DNA of 42,507 nucleotides from Bacillus pseudomycoides (GTDB taxonomy: Bacteria > Bacillota > Bacilli > Bacillales > Bacillaceae_G). Numbering within the stretch: position 1 is the stretch's first letter; every line of letters starts with the position of its first letter. The DNA lies in assembly GCF_002551005.1 (NCBI RefSeq), contig NZ_NVOY01000050.1, positions 1 to 42,507 of the forward strand. Direction: 5' to 3'. This document shows, in pieces, positions 24,509 through 32,386 of the stretch. The notes beneath the pieces are model-generated. The model was not told the origin of the DNA and made no database searches. It saw only the letters and a list, made by a program, of their open reading frames with translations. The position numbers and the translations under genes are program-made.

Positions 24509-25399
24509 TTATATTGGAATATGTTTAAGTTTATCAGGATTCACAACATAAAAAATTTGTTCAATCTGATTCGTATTTTGCTTCCAAGCGAAACTGAAGA
24601 CACCGACGACCTCTTCATCCTTTACTATAAGAACGCCCGGCTCATTATTTACTATGACTGCTTGTGCTTTTTTTCCTGTAAAAAACTTTGTAGCAATTGC
24701 AGATAACAAACTTAGGACACGCTCTTTACTAATAATTTGATTAATAGCTGTAGCGACGTTCCCTCCTCCATCTGCAATAAGCGTTACATCGCTAGTAAGA
24801 ATTGCTGAAATTTCTTGAACGTTGCCTCTCGATAAAGCCGAAATAAACTTATTAATTTGCTCTTGTTGAATTTCGTATGATGTAGCATTTTCATCAAAAG
24901 ATACATTCATTTTCTTCTTCGCACGGCTAAACACTTTACGGCAATTCATCTCCGTTATATTGAGTAAATCAGCGATTTCACTATGTTTTAAATCTAATGC
25001 TTCTTTTAGGACATAAACTGCTCGCTCTGTGGCCGAAAGTTTTTCCATAAGAACAACAAAAGTATAATATAGTTGGTCATCTTGAATGATTTTCTCTGCA
25101 GGGTCCCATTTCATGTCTTGTACTATTGGCTCTGGCAGCCACGTACCAACATAAGTTTCTCTTTTTTTTCGGCTTGATTGCAATTCATTAATACAACGAT
25201 TTACGACCATTCTACTTACATACGACTTTATATTGTTAATATCAGTTAAATGAACCTTGCTTATCTGTAGCTTTAAAAATGTATCTTGAACAATATCTTC
25301 AGCGTCACTTACCGATCCAAGCATTTTATATGCAATAGCAATAAAGTAAGATTTGTATGCTATATATAATTCATTTATTTCTAAATGATTTTCTTCCAC
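24509..25399 (-). CDS. ECF41-group RNA polymerase sigma factor with C-terminal SnoaL-like domain
   Basis: This 296-residue sigma factor has region 2 (LYIAYKSYFIAIAYKMLGSVSDAEDIVQDTF) and region 4 (LSATERAVYVLKEALDLKHSEIADLLNITEMNCRKVFSRAKKK). The ECF41 hallmarks are WLPEP (87-91) between the sigma domains, DGGG (210-213) and NPDKL (287-291) in the C-terminal extension, which in this group modulates activity in place of an anti-sigma factor. ECF41 genes are typically next to carboxymuconolactone decarboxylase, oxidoreductase or epimerase genes; an epimerase gene lies 330 nt upstream. The start is a GTG after GGGGGACTATAAG. No anti-sigma gene was seen, as expected. Confidence 0.9.
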   Translation of the reverse strand: MEENHLEINELYIAYKSYFIAIAYKMLGSVSDAEDIVQDTFLKLQISKVHLTDINNIKSYVSRMVVNRCINELQSSRKKRETYVGTWLPEPIVQDMKWDPAEKIIQDDQLYYTFVVLMEKLSATERAVYVLKEALDLKHSEIADLLNITEMNCRKVFSRAKKKMNVSFDENATSYEIQQEQINKFISALSRGNVQEISAILTSDVTLIADGGGNVATAINQIISKERVLSLLSAIATKFFTGKKAQAVIVNNEPGVLIVKDEEVVGVFSFAWKQNTNQIEQIFYVVNPDKLKHIPI

Positions 25400-25458
25400 C
25401 TTATAGTCCCCCTAAAGCCGACTCACCTAAATTTTAGCATTATATACAATCATAAATA

Positions 25459-25480
25459 CCCTAGAAAAAATTTTCTAGGG
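25459..25480. repeat. Perfect 22-bp palindrome
   Basis: CCCTAGAAAA / TTTTCTAGGG with two A between, 60 nt upstream of the sigma gene start. It could be an operator or the end of repeat copy B's transcript. Confidence 0.5.
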
Positions 25481-25542
25481 CATACCTATGCAAATTTCTC
25501 AAAAACATTTTTAAAAAATAATATTGATAACAAAATTACTAA

Positions 25543-25697
25543 ATAAATCTATTTTAATTTTCCAAGATAGAACTCACTGCTATGCAGCACAAAAATGATT
25601 TGCACTTGTGTTCTCTTTTGTTTTTTTTACTGCGAGTGGCAAGCAGAGGGACTGACCGCTTCTATACATGATCATACGCTCACGCCCACCTAAAAAA
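25543..25697. repeat. Interspersed repeat family 1, copy B
   Basis: It aligns with 1936-2090 over its length: AAATCTATTTT start, CTGCTATGCAG, GAGTGGCAAGCAGAGGGACTG, GACCGCTTCTA and ACGCCCACCTAAAAAA end. Pairing of TTTGCACT with AGTGGCAA replaces TTCTGCTAC / GTGGCAGAA of copy A, which looks like covariation. It separates the epimerase and sigma genes. Confidence 0.7.
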
Positions 25698-25725
25698 GTG
25701 TTTTTCAATTTGTATATATAAAATT

Positions 25726-26577
25726 CTACAAATGATTTTGAAACCCTTTAGTCCAAGAAGGGTAAATGGGTTCCCACCCATATTCTTTCCGGGCTTTTGT
25801 ATTGGAAGCGCCGCGCTCACCACGATTACTACCAGTTTGGAAAGAAGGGTTAGGTGCACCAATTGCAGAAGCATAAACAGGCAACCAAACATTTCCTGGC
25901 GCAGGATGGTCATCGACAATATTGACTGGACCAGATGGCCAATCTAGTGCCAATCGTGCTGCTCTTGCAGCATCGTCTATATGTAGAAAAGAAACTATAC
26001 CATCAGTTGCTGCTATTTCTTTCATGCGCACTTGATCAGCAATCATTCCATCTTTTGCATACCAAGTTCCTGGTCCATAAAGTGTTCCGTATCGAAGAAT
26101 CACAAATTCCGGCATTTGAGACACCTTTTCTTCTAACGCTATAATACCTTCTATCGTCGTTTTTCGCGGAAACGGAGCAGTAACGTCAAACATGTTCTCT
26201 TCTGTAGCAGGCTCCTCTCCAGGCTCATATGCCCACGAAATACTTTGTGCAATCATTCGGCGAACTCCCGCTGATTTTGCAGCATCTACAAGATTTTCTG
26301 TTCCCTCAATTCGCATTTTTGCATTATCTACCGAATTCCCTCCGCTTAACGCTGTAAGCTGATGAATCACTACATCCGGCTGACTCTTTTCTAATGCAGA
26401 GAATACAGCATTTCGATCAAACGCATCGGCCACCACTGGCTTTGCACCCAGTTTTGTAATTGTGCTTAACTGTGATTCAGCACGAATCATTCCGAATACT
26501 TCATGACCCTCTTGTACTAACAAAGGAATTAAAAAACGTCCGATTACACCAGTTGCCCCAGCAAGAAAAACTTTCAT
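25726..26577 (-). CDS. NAD(P)-dependent epimerase/dehydratase family protein, ECF41 partner
   Basis: This 283-residue extended short-chain dehydrogenase has the cofactor motif GATGVIG at 7-13 (MKVFLAGATGVIGRFL), VVIHQLTALSG, a modified active-site region (SISWAYEP where the classical S..YxxxK is weak) and RYGTLYGPGTWY. Length suits atypical SDRs. The start 26577 is preferred over the ATG five codons upstream because GGGAGGA lies 7 nt before it. A promoter matching the ECF41 consensus lies 74-100 nt upstream, so the gene is probably the main target of the sigma factor at 24509. Substrate unknown. Confidence 0.85.
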   Translation of the reverse strand: MKVFLAGATGVIGRFLIPLLVQEGHEVFGMIRAESQLSTITKLGAKPVVADAFDRNAVFSALEKSQPDVVIHQLTALSGGNSVDNAKMRIEGTENLVDAAKSAGVRRMIAQSISWAYEPGEEPATEENMFDVTAPFPRKTTIEGIIALEEKVSQMPEFVILRYGTLYGPGTWYAKDGMIADQVRMKEIAATDGIVSFLHIDDAARAARLALDWPSGPVNIVDDHPAPGNVWLPVYASAIGAPNPSFQTGSNRGERGASNTKARKEYGWEPIYPSWTKGFQNHL

Positions 26578-26650
26578 TTCTATTCCTCCCATATACGTTT
26601 CAACTTATTCGTCTAGTTTTTCAGACTGCTATTTTGCTGTTCATATATAG

Positions 26651-26677
26651 GACAAATTGAGTTTATAAATCGTGACA
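26651..26677 (-). promoter_or_regulatory. ECF41-type promoter of the epimerase gene
   Basis: On the minus strand TGTCACG, 16 nt, TGTC. The published ECF41 consensus is TGTCACA-N16-CGTC, so 6 of 7 and 3 of 4 positions match at the exact spacing. It lies in the only intergenic region between the kinase gene and the epimerase. Confidence 0.75.
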
Positions 26678-26730
26678 TAGATAGAAAAAAATTTACTGCA
26701 ATAAAGAATCCTTTATGAATACACTAGATT

Positions 26731-27258
26731 TTACAACTTATTTACGATTGCTTCTACGATATTTTCAACCGTCATCTCCCCATCAATTACGTAGTCAGCA
26801 TTAGGTTTCACACTTTTCTCCATCTCTAAGTATGCCTCTCTCCCAGCTTGCAAGTATACCTCACATTCGAAAAGAACCTCATCAATAGTATGTAAAGGAT
26901 TACGAATAAATCTTCTCACCATTGCTATATCTAATGGCGTATCAATATAAAATGAAATGTCTATCACATCTTTCATCTCATTATTAAGGTACGAAAATGG
27001 ATAGTCCAAAATAATGTAATCTACAACTGAATCATTTAATACTGATAGAATATCTGTCATTATGGGACTAACATTCCACTCATTATAATCTGCACCTTTT
27101 TCCATCCATGCACAAATGTCACTTGGCCCCTCTAAATTATAATCATCAAAATGAAAAGTCTTGGCATTATTCAGTCTATTAGCTAACTCCTTCGTAACGG
27201 TTGTCTTACCGCCGCCAGATACAGCTGAAATGGATATTACTGTTGTTTTTTCCCCCAT
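26731..27258 (-). CDS. P-loop kinase of the uridine/adenylate kinase-like type
   Basis: This 175-residue ATPase has a Walker A SGGGKTT at 15-21 and HFDDYN (about 36-41), with DYIILDYPF as Walker B-like strand. The lid-like MVRRFIRNPLHTID follows. It resembles uridine kinase/phosphoribulokinase-like proteins. The substrate cannot be told. The ATG lies after GGAGGAG. It is monocistronic on the minus strand. Confidence 0.75.
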   Translation of the reverse strand: MGEKTTVISISAVSGGGKTTVTKELANRLNNAKTFHFDDYNLEGPSDICAWMEKGADYNEWNVSPIMTDILSVLNDSVVDYIILDYPFSYLNNEMKDVIDISFYIDTPLDIAMVRRFIRNPLHTIDEVLFECEVYLQAGREAYLEMEKSVKPNADYVIDGEMTVENIVEAIVNKL

Positions 27259-27344
27259 ATTACTCCTCCATGAAATAATAGAATTTTAATCTCTTTCCTA
27301 TCCCTTTACTCTAAAATAATCTTTTGCTGGAGTCTATAGTTACA

Positions 27345-27369
27345 AATGGGCGTATATTAAACAGTAAAA
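27345..27369. repeat. 25-bp direct repeat, left copy
   Basis: It begins AATGGGCGTATATTAAACAG and matches 28192-28216 with two differences. The pair brackets the MITE-like element and the small basic gene. Confidence 0.7.
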
Positions 27370-27373
27370 AAAA

Positions 27374-27588
27374 GTAACTACTCAGCCATACACCACTTAT
27401 TACCTTTCAGCACATAGATTGCTGCCGTGACGATACAAATGACAATGCACCTTGCTGCCTTTCTTTGTTACCATACTTTGCACGTGGCAGAAATAGGCAC
27501 TGACCGCTTCTATGCATGGCAGTCCCTCCCAGGCCATTTTAAAAAAAATGCTTTTCTACCTTTTTTTACAGAGTGACTGAGTAGTTAC
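27374..27588. mobile_element. MITE-like element with 12-bp terminal inverted repeats (family 1, copy C)
   Basis: GTAACTACTCAG (27374-27385) and CTGAGTAGTTAC (27577-27588) are perfect inverted repeats bounding 215 bp. Inside is the family 1 core GTGGCAGAAATAGGCACTGACCGCTTCTA (27484-27513 region). No coding frame is present. The element lies between the kinase gene and the small basic gene. No clear target duplication was seen. Confidence 0.65.
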
Positions 27589-27843
27589 AATGTATTCAAG
27601 ATTTAACACCTTTTACATAACACATTACTATCAGCAAAAATTAAAAGATTTCTATTAACGGGATAAACCTGAGAATTTTGCGCATTACTGTCCATGTTAT
27701 GATATACTATTATATCCTGCTGTTCATTTTTATGAGCAACTGTCGGAAAGGAAAAAGTCATAAACCCAAATTTTATTTTAAAGATTTATTGACTACTGTA
27801 GAAACAGATTTGCTATACAATAATAACGGAGTGATTATATTAT
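27589..27843. other. Upstream region of the small basic gene
   Basis: A candidate promoter is TTGACT (27789-27794) with an extended -10 TGCTATACAAT at 27811-27821; spacing is long (19-21 nt). The ribosome site GGAGTGA lies 9 nt before the ATG. No other gene was seen. Confidence 0.4.
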
Positions 27844-28026
27844 ATGAGTAAAGCTAAAGCTAAAGGTAAAGGTGGAACAGGTAGAGGAACAGGCAGTAAG
27901 GGCTGGAACCGATGGAAAGCCAGTGCCAACAAAAAAAAGAGTGCCAAACCTTATACAAGCAAAGGTGTTAAAAAAGCAGGTGGCGCAAAGACAAACAGTA
28001 ATACAGGTGACAAATCCGAAAGATAG
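27844..28026 (+). CDS. Small, very basic Gly/Lys-rich protein (60 aa)
   Basis: The product begins MSKAKAKGKGGTGRGTGSKG, then WNRWKASANKKKSAKPYTSKG. It is lysine-rich, glycine-rich and poor in hydrophobics, so it is probably disordered and able to bind nucleic acid. It resembles small B. cereus group proteins annotated as DUF3934, an assignment I make from memory with low certainty. It has its own promoter and a good ribosome site (GGAGTGA). It lies within a segment bounded by 25-bp direct repeats. Confidence 0.6.
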   Translation: MSKAKAKGKGGTGRGTGSKGWNRWKASANKKKSAKPYTSKGVKKAGGAKTNSNTGDKSER

Positions 28027-28191
28027 GGACTGCTATTTCCGTTTGATATCTTTCGTGTAAGTGTAAGATAGATGTTGTGTGGGTTTATTTTGCGAAGAAA
28101 AGCAAAGATTTAAAACAACAAAACAAGTGGTTACTCATTGTAAAAAGACAACTTTTAAAATTCATTAATACGATAATCTATATTATGAAAA

Positions 28192-28216
28192 AATGGGCGT
28201 TTATCAAACAGTAAAA
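28192..28216. repeat. 25-bp direct repeat, right copy
   Basis: It begins AATGGGCGTTTATCAAACAG and matches 27345-27369 except at two positions. Confidence 0.7.
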
Positions 28217-28225
28217 GTGATATAC

Positions 28226-28262
28226 AAAAAGATGTTTGCCACAAATAAGCAAACATCTTTTT
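28226..28262 (-). terminator. Terminator of the GlnKL-type operon
   Basis: AAAAAGATGTTTGC / GCAAACATCTTTTT with a 9-nt loop, just beyond the response-regulator stop. Confidence 0.85.
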
Positions 28263-28283
28263 CTTTTACCGTTCTTTATCCAC

Positions 28284-29216
28284 TTAATCGTCTTCAGTCA
28301 ACCGCTTCGCTTCAAAATACAACACTTGAATAAATTTCTTCGTATTTATTCGTGTATGACCAGTCGTTGCTAATGATTCGTTTGTTAACTCTGTCATTCG
28401 TTTACGCACAATTGTAAAATCAAAAAATTTCGGAGCATAGCTTTCAAATTTCGGATTCGAAAAATCTGTTAAACCAAGAGAAGCTAAGTGATTGAGCGAT
28501 TGATAAATTGCTCGGCGCACCCTTTGTTCTGAAGCTTTTCTCTCTTTATCAATCTCACCTTCCGAAGCCATTTTACCTAACTTTTTAACCGTAATATGTT
28601 GAAAAATATCTTTTAATACCGGAAATCCATGTTCAAAGGTTGCCTTCTTTTCATATTGATATAAGTATTCCAGCATACTTAGTAAATCTTTACTTCCGTT
28701 CTCTCCAGCAATCCCTAGTTCTGCTAATAAAAAACGGCCAGAATCAGCAAATTTTTTCTCTTCTAGCCCTGATTCTATTCGCCCCTTTGGTTGCTCCCAT
28801 TGAAATACATTGTTTAATGACTTTTGAATATCTTGAATAGACCGTTCCAAACGAATACGCTCTATCACTTTTCGTACAACGGATACAACTTCAATTTTAT
28901 TAAGAGGTTTTGTAATATAATATTCAACGCCAAGAGAGTAAGCTTCACCTATTAATTGTTTTGATTCTACTTGAGAAATCATAACCACTTTCCCCGAAAA
29001 TGATGGGAGAATGTGCCGAACCGTTTCAATCCCATCACGAATTGGCATTAATAAGTCAATAAATAATATATCTACTTTTTTAAAATTTAACTGATCTCCT
29101 TCTACGAAAGCCCCATCTTCTTCTTCTCCAATTAATTCTCCAAGATCTTCATCTTCAATAATTTGCGCTAACATAGAACGAAATACTTCATCATCATCTA
29201 CGATGTAATAAAACAT
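28284..29216 (-). CDS. Response regulator of the GlnL (YcbB) type
   Basis: This 310-residue response regulator has a receiver domain (1-120) with the acidic pocket DDDE (7-10), phospho-acceptor D54 in LFIDLLMP and K in ITKPLN. The rest is a YcbB-type output domain (RRAIYQSLNHLASLGLTDFSNP, then HTRINTKKFIQVLYFEAKRL). GlnL in B. subtilis controls glutamine catabolism/uptake genes. Here the neighbours are malic enzyme, aspartase and a glutamate/aspartate carrier, so the system probably senses such an amino acid or dicarboxylate. The ATG at 29216 is chosen because it follows AAGGAAGGATG and is 4 nt after the kinase stop; longer N-terminal frames overlap the kinase gene. Confidence 0.85.
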   Translation of the reverse strand: MFYYIVDDDEVFRSMLAQIIEDEDLGELIGEEEDGAFVEGDQLNFKKVDILFIDLLMPIRDGIETVRHILPSFSGKVVMISQVESKQLIGEAYSLGVEYYITKPLNKIEVVSVVRKVIERIRLERSIQDIQKSLNNVFQWEQPKGRIESGLEEKKFADSGRFLLAELGIAGENGSKDLLSMLEYLYQYEKKATFEHGFPVLKDIFQHITVKKLGKMASEGEIDKERKASEQRVRRAIYQSLNHLASLGLTDFSNPKFESYAPKFFDFTIVRKRMTELTNESLATTGHTRINTKKFIQVLYFEAKRLTEDD

Positions 29217-29220
29217 AGAC

Positions 29221-30525
29221 TCATCCTTCCTTAATAAGGCTAGATTCCGGCAGCCGTACAATAAACTTGCAGCCTCTTTCAGCGTCTCTGTCTTGTAGTA
29301 TAACCTCTCCCTCAAGTTCCGTCACCATCTCTTTTATATAAGATAGACCGATTCCTGTTGACGGCGTTCCTGATTGATCGTATTTTGAAGTAAAACCAGG
29401 CTTAAATACTAACTCCTTATATTTCCCTGAAATGCCCGGGCCATCATCTATTACTTCAAACGTAACAACCGTCCCTTGCTTCTTAACATAAATTGCAATT
29501 GTACCAACACATTCAATCGCTTCTACAGCATTTGCAACTAAATTATTTAAAATCGACAGTACGGTATATACATGGTACTGTGTATGTTCTCCTTCTACTT
29601 GTTTAGAAAATACAATTTCCTTCTGTAATAACTGCGCATATTTCTCGTTAATTCTTATAATCATTTCTGCTAGTTCATTTCCATTTACATATTCTGAAAG
29701 ATTTTTATCTAAAAGAAGTTTAGATAACCCGGCAAAAATTCTTTGATTATCTTTTTTTATTTCGTGTACTTCTCCTGCAATTTTTAGCACATTCTTACTA
29801 TACACCTCTATATCATTTTCCACGCTTTCTGTCCGTTGTAAATTCCGATATAATTGGTACGCTTCTTGTGTAATCCTTTCTGCATCTTGCAGCGTTTTTT
29901 TCAAATGAACAGATTCTACATACAAATTAGAAAGATGCATAAACATTTTTTCATTTTCTTTCCGGACCTGCGCTTCTTTTAATTTTGTCTCATATAAACT
30001 CATCATATTTAAAAAGCCAAGTGCAAAAAAACTGCGAAAAATAGCAATAATAATAATTTTATTGACTTCTGAAACTGTAATCATGGTGCTTAGCACAAAA
30101 ATATGATAAAAAGTAAGTTCTGCCATGCTTGAAATAATTTCAATCGTAATGCCAAAACACCCGATTATAAATGGCTTTTGATGAAATCGATTTACTCTGC
30201 ACACTGAAAAAAGACTTCCATATACGAAATAATAAAAGAAAACTGGATAACGCATACAAAAGGAGTCTGAGAAATGAAAAGAACTTTGTAACATCCAATC
30301 AAGGCCAATTCGAAATGTTACGACAGATACCCCGACAAGAACTCCCGCTATAGCAGCTGGAATTTTCCTTAACAATAATAGTAAAAAGAAGAAAATGGGT
30401 GTTCCAAAGCTAACACGAAATGTATCATTAAATGGATGAAAGTTCAGTTCTCCAGCTATCGGAACAATCAAAATTAACATAATTAAAAGTGAAATATCTT
30501 TCTTCCACAATTGATGCCAGTTCAA
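29221..30525 (-). CDS. Sensor histidine kinase, GlnK (YcbA)-like
   Basis: This sensor kinase of about 434 residues has five or more N-terminal helices (about 13-180) and no large extracellular domain, so the signal may be sensed in the membrane or via the transporter. A coiled linker (190-250) leads to the histidine region KIAGEVHEIKKDNQRIFAGL. The HATPase domain shows NNLVANAVEAIE (N box), DDGPGI (G1) and GTGIGLSYI (G2 area). The start is unclear; a TTG at 30525 lies 6 nt after GGGAAGTG, while the GTG three codons upstream overlaps that site. It is co-transcribed with the response regulator gene. Confidence 0.85.
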   Translation of the reverse strand: MNWHQLWKKDISLLIMLILIVPIAGELNFHPFNDTFRVSFGTPIFFFLLLLLRKIPAAIAGVLVGVSVVTFRIGLDWMLQSSFHFSDSFCMRYPVFFYYFVYGSLFSVCRVNRFHQKPFIIGCFGITIEIISSMAELTFYHIFVLSTMITVSEVNKIIIIAIFRSFFALGFLNMMSLYETKLKEAQVRKENEKMFMHLSNLYVESVHLKKTLQDAERITQEAYQLYRNLQRTESVENDIEVYSKNVLKIAGEVHEIKKDNQRIFAGLSKLLLDKNLSEYVNGNELAEMIIRINEKYAQLLQKEIVFSKQVEGEHTQYHVYTVLSILNNLVANAVEAIECVGTIAIYVKKQGTVVTFEVIDDGPGISGKYKELVFKPGFTSKYDQSGTPSTGIGLSYIKEMVTELEGEVILQDRDAERGCKFIVRLPESSLIKEG

Positions 30526-30565
30526 ACACGTCACTTCCCATTATTTAATATTAAAACATAATAAG

Positions 30566-30593
30566 GAAAGCCCGCTTATTATATAAACGGGCT
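30566..30593 (-). terminator. Terminator after malic enzyme gene
   Basis: AGCCCG / CGGGCT with a 13-nt loop and a T-rich tail on the minus strand, located between the malic enzyme stop and the kinase gene. Confidence 0.65.
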
Positions 30594-30599
30594 CTATTC

Positions 30600-32312
30600 C
30601 TATACTGTTACTTTTTCAACTGCTTTGACTGGACGATAAACAGGTTGCCACATTGCATCCTTAACAGCCTTCTTGATATCGTTATCACTTAATACCTCAC
30701 GAGCAACACCTTCAGCAACGGCTGCTTTTGCTACTTCAACAGCAACAATCTCTGAAATATTACGCAGTTCTTCTACTTCTGGAAGAATTGGTGCACCAGG
30801 TTGACTTGTATCTACCATACTTGCTACTGCTTCTGCTGCTGCTGCAAACATACCATCTGTCATTACACGAGCACAAACAACATTTGTACCAAGACCAAGG
30901 CCTGGGAAGATAAGTGCATTGTTAGATTGTCCAATTACATAAGTAACTCCATTATATGTAACTGGTTCGAATGGACTACCAGTTGCAACAAGCGCTCGCC
31001 CTTCTGTCCAAGAAATTAAGTCGACTGGCTTCGCTTCTGCAAGAGGTGTTGGATTAGACATTGGTAAAATAATTGGTCGTTCCACATGTGCTGCCATCTC
31101 TTTTACAATTTCTTCTGTAAATGCACCAGCAACTGTTGATGTCCCAATTAAAATAGTTGGTTGTACATGTTTTACAACCTCAGCAAGTCCAATCGTTCCT
31201 GTTTGTTGCGATTGTTTGACTTCAGACCTCTCACGTGCATAAGGACGTTGGAAATCAAGAAGATCATCCATATTGTCAGTAAGTAAACCATTACGGTCAA
31301 TACACCAAAAACGGCGGTTTGCTTCCTCCTGTGATAAACCTAAGCGCACCATCGCATCACGTACTTGATCTGCAATTCCAATTCCTGCAGTACCCGCACC
31401 AAAAACAACAACGCGATGTTCACATAACGGAACACCAGAAGCTTGCACAGCTGATAACACAGCTGCAAGTGAAACAGCACCCGTTCCTTGAATATCATCG
31501 TTAAATGTACATACGTTATCACGATATTTATCTAAAATTTTGCGTGCATTACGTGTACTAAAATCTTCCCAGTGCAGCAATGCATTCGGAAACTTGTTAC
31601 ATACAGCTTTTACAAACAAATCAATAAATGTATCATACGTTTCTCCCGTTACACGTGGATGACGATTTCCGATATAAAACGGATTATTTAATAAATCTTC
31701 ATTGTTTGTACCAACATCTAAAATAACAGGTAATACACGACTTGGATCAATACCAACTGCCGCTGTGTAAACAGCTAGTTTTCCGATAGCAATATTAATA
31801 CCACCTACGCCCCAGTCTCCAATTCCTAAAATACCTTCACCATCTGTTACAACAACTAAATCGATATTTTCGGCAGTTGCACCAATGTTAGAAAATGCTT
31901 CCTCAATACCATTTGGATCATTAACTGATAAATACACACCACGTGGTTTACGATACTCATGACTATATCTTTGAATCGCCACACCAACAGTTGGTGTGTA
32001 TACAATCGGAAGCATTTCTCGCAAATGATCTGTAAGTATACGATAAAATAATACTTCATTACGATCATGCAGTGCTGTTAAGTATACGTTTTTTAATAAG
32101 TCATCTGGTTGTGAACAAAATTGTTCATATGCACGGCGTGCTTGTTCATCCAATGTCAATACAGCTGGTGGTAATAATCCTTTCAGCCCTAGTTCTTCTC
32201 TTTCTTCTGTTGTGAAAGCGACGCCCTTATTTAAAAGTGGTGTTGCTAATACTTCTCTTCCTCGTAATGTCGTTTCTAAAGTTCCGTCCGAGGAAACTGT
32301 AAATTTACTCAT
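30600..32312 (-). CDS. maeA: NAD-dependent malic enzyme (malate to pyruvate + CO2)
   Basis: This 570-residue oxidative-decarboxylating malate dehydrogenase belongs to the large (MaeA/SfcA) class. Recognised segments are [53 protein letters not shown] (metal site) and the NAD-binding [13 protein letters not shown]. Length matches. The ATG at 32312 is chosen over one ten codons upstream, as AAAGGTAGGG precedes it and the alternative has no site. It lies next to aspartase, whose product fumarate feeds it via malate. Confidence 0.93.
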   Translation of the reverse strand: MSKFTVSSDGTLETTLRGREVLATPLLNKGVAFTTEEREELGLKGLLPPAVLTLDEQARRAYEQFCSQPDDLLKNVYLTALHDRNEVLFYRILTDHLREMLPIVYTPTVGVAIQRYSHEYRKPRGVYLSVNDPNGIEEAFSNIGATAENIDLVVVTDGEGILGIGDWGVGGINIAIGKLAVYTAAVGIDPSRVLPVILDVGTNNEDLLNNPFYIGNRHPRVTGETYDTFIDLFVKAVCNKFPNALLHWEDFSTRNARKILDKYRDNVCTFNDDIQGTGAVSLAAVLSAVQASGVPLCEHRVVVFGAGTAGIGIADQVRDAMVRLGLSQEEANRRFWCIDRNGLLTDNMDDLLDFQRPYARERSEVKQSQQTGTIGLAEVVKHVQPTILIGTSTVAGAFTEEIVKEMAAHVERPIILPMSNPTPLAEAKPVDLISWTEGRALVATGSPFEPVTYNGVTYVIGQSNNALIFPGLGLGTNVVCARVMTDGMFAAAAEAVASMVDTSQPGAPILPEVEELRNISEIVAVEVAKAAVAEGVAREVLSDNDIKKAVKDAMWQPVYRPVKAVEKVTV

Positions 32313-32357
32313 AAAATCCCTACCTTTATAGATATATAACATTTCTATATTGTAAAC

Positions 32358-32386
32358 AAAAAAAGGGGGAAAGTCCCCCTTTTTTT
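32358..32386 (-). terminator. Terminator between aspartase and malic enzyme genes
   Basis: GGGGG / CCCCC stem extended by A7 and T7 on either side, right at the aspartase stop codon (32385-32387). Confidence 0.85.
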
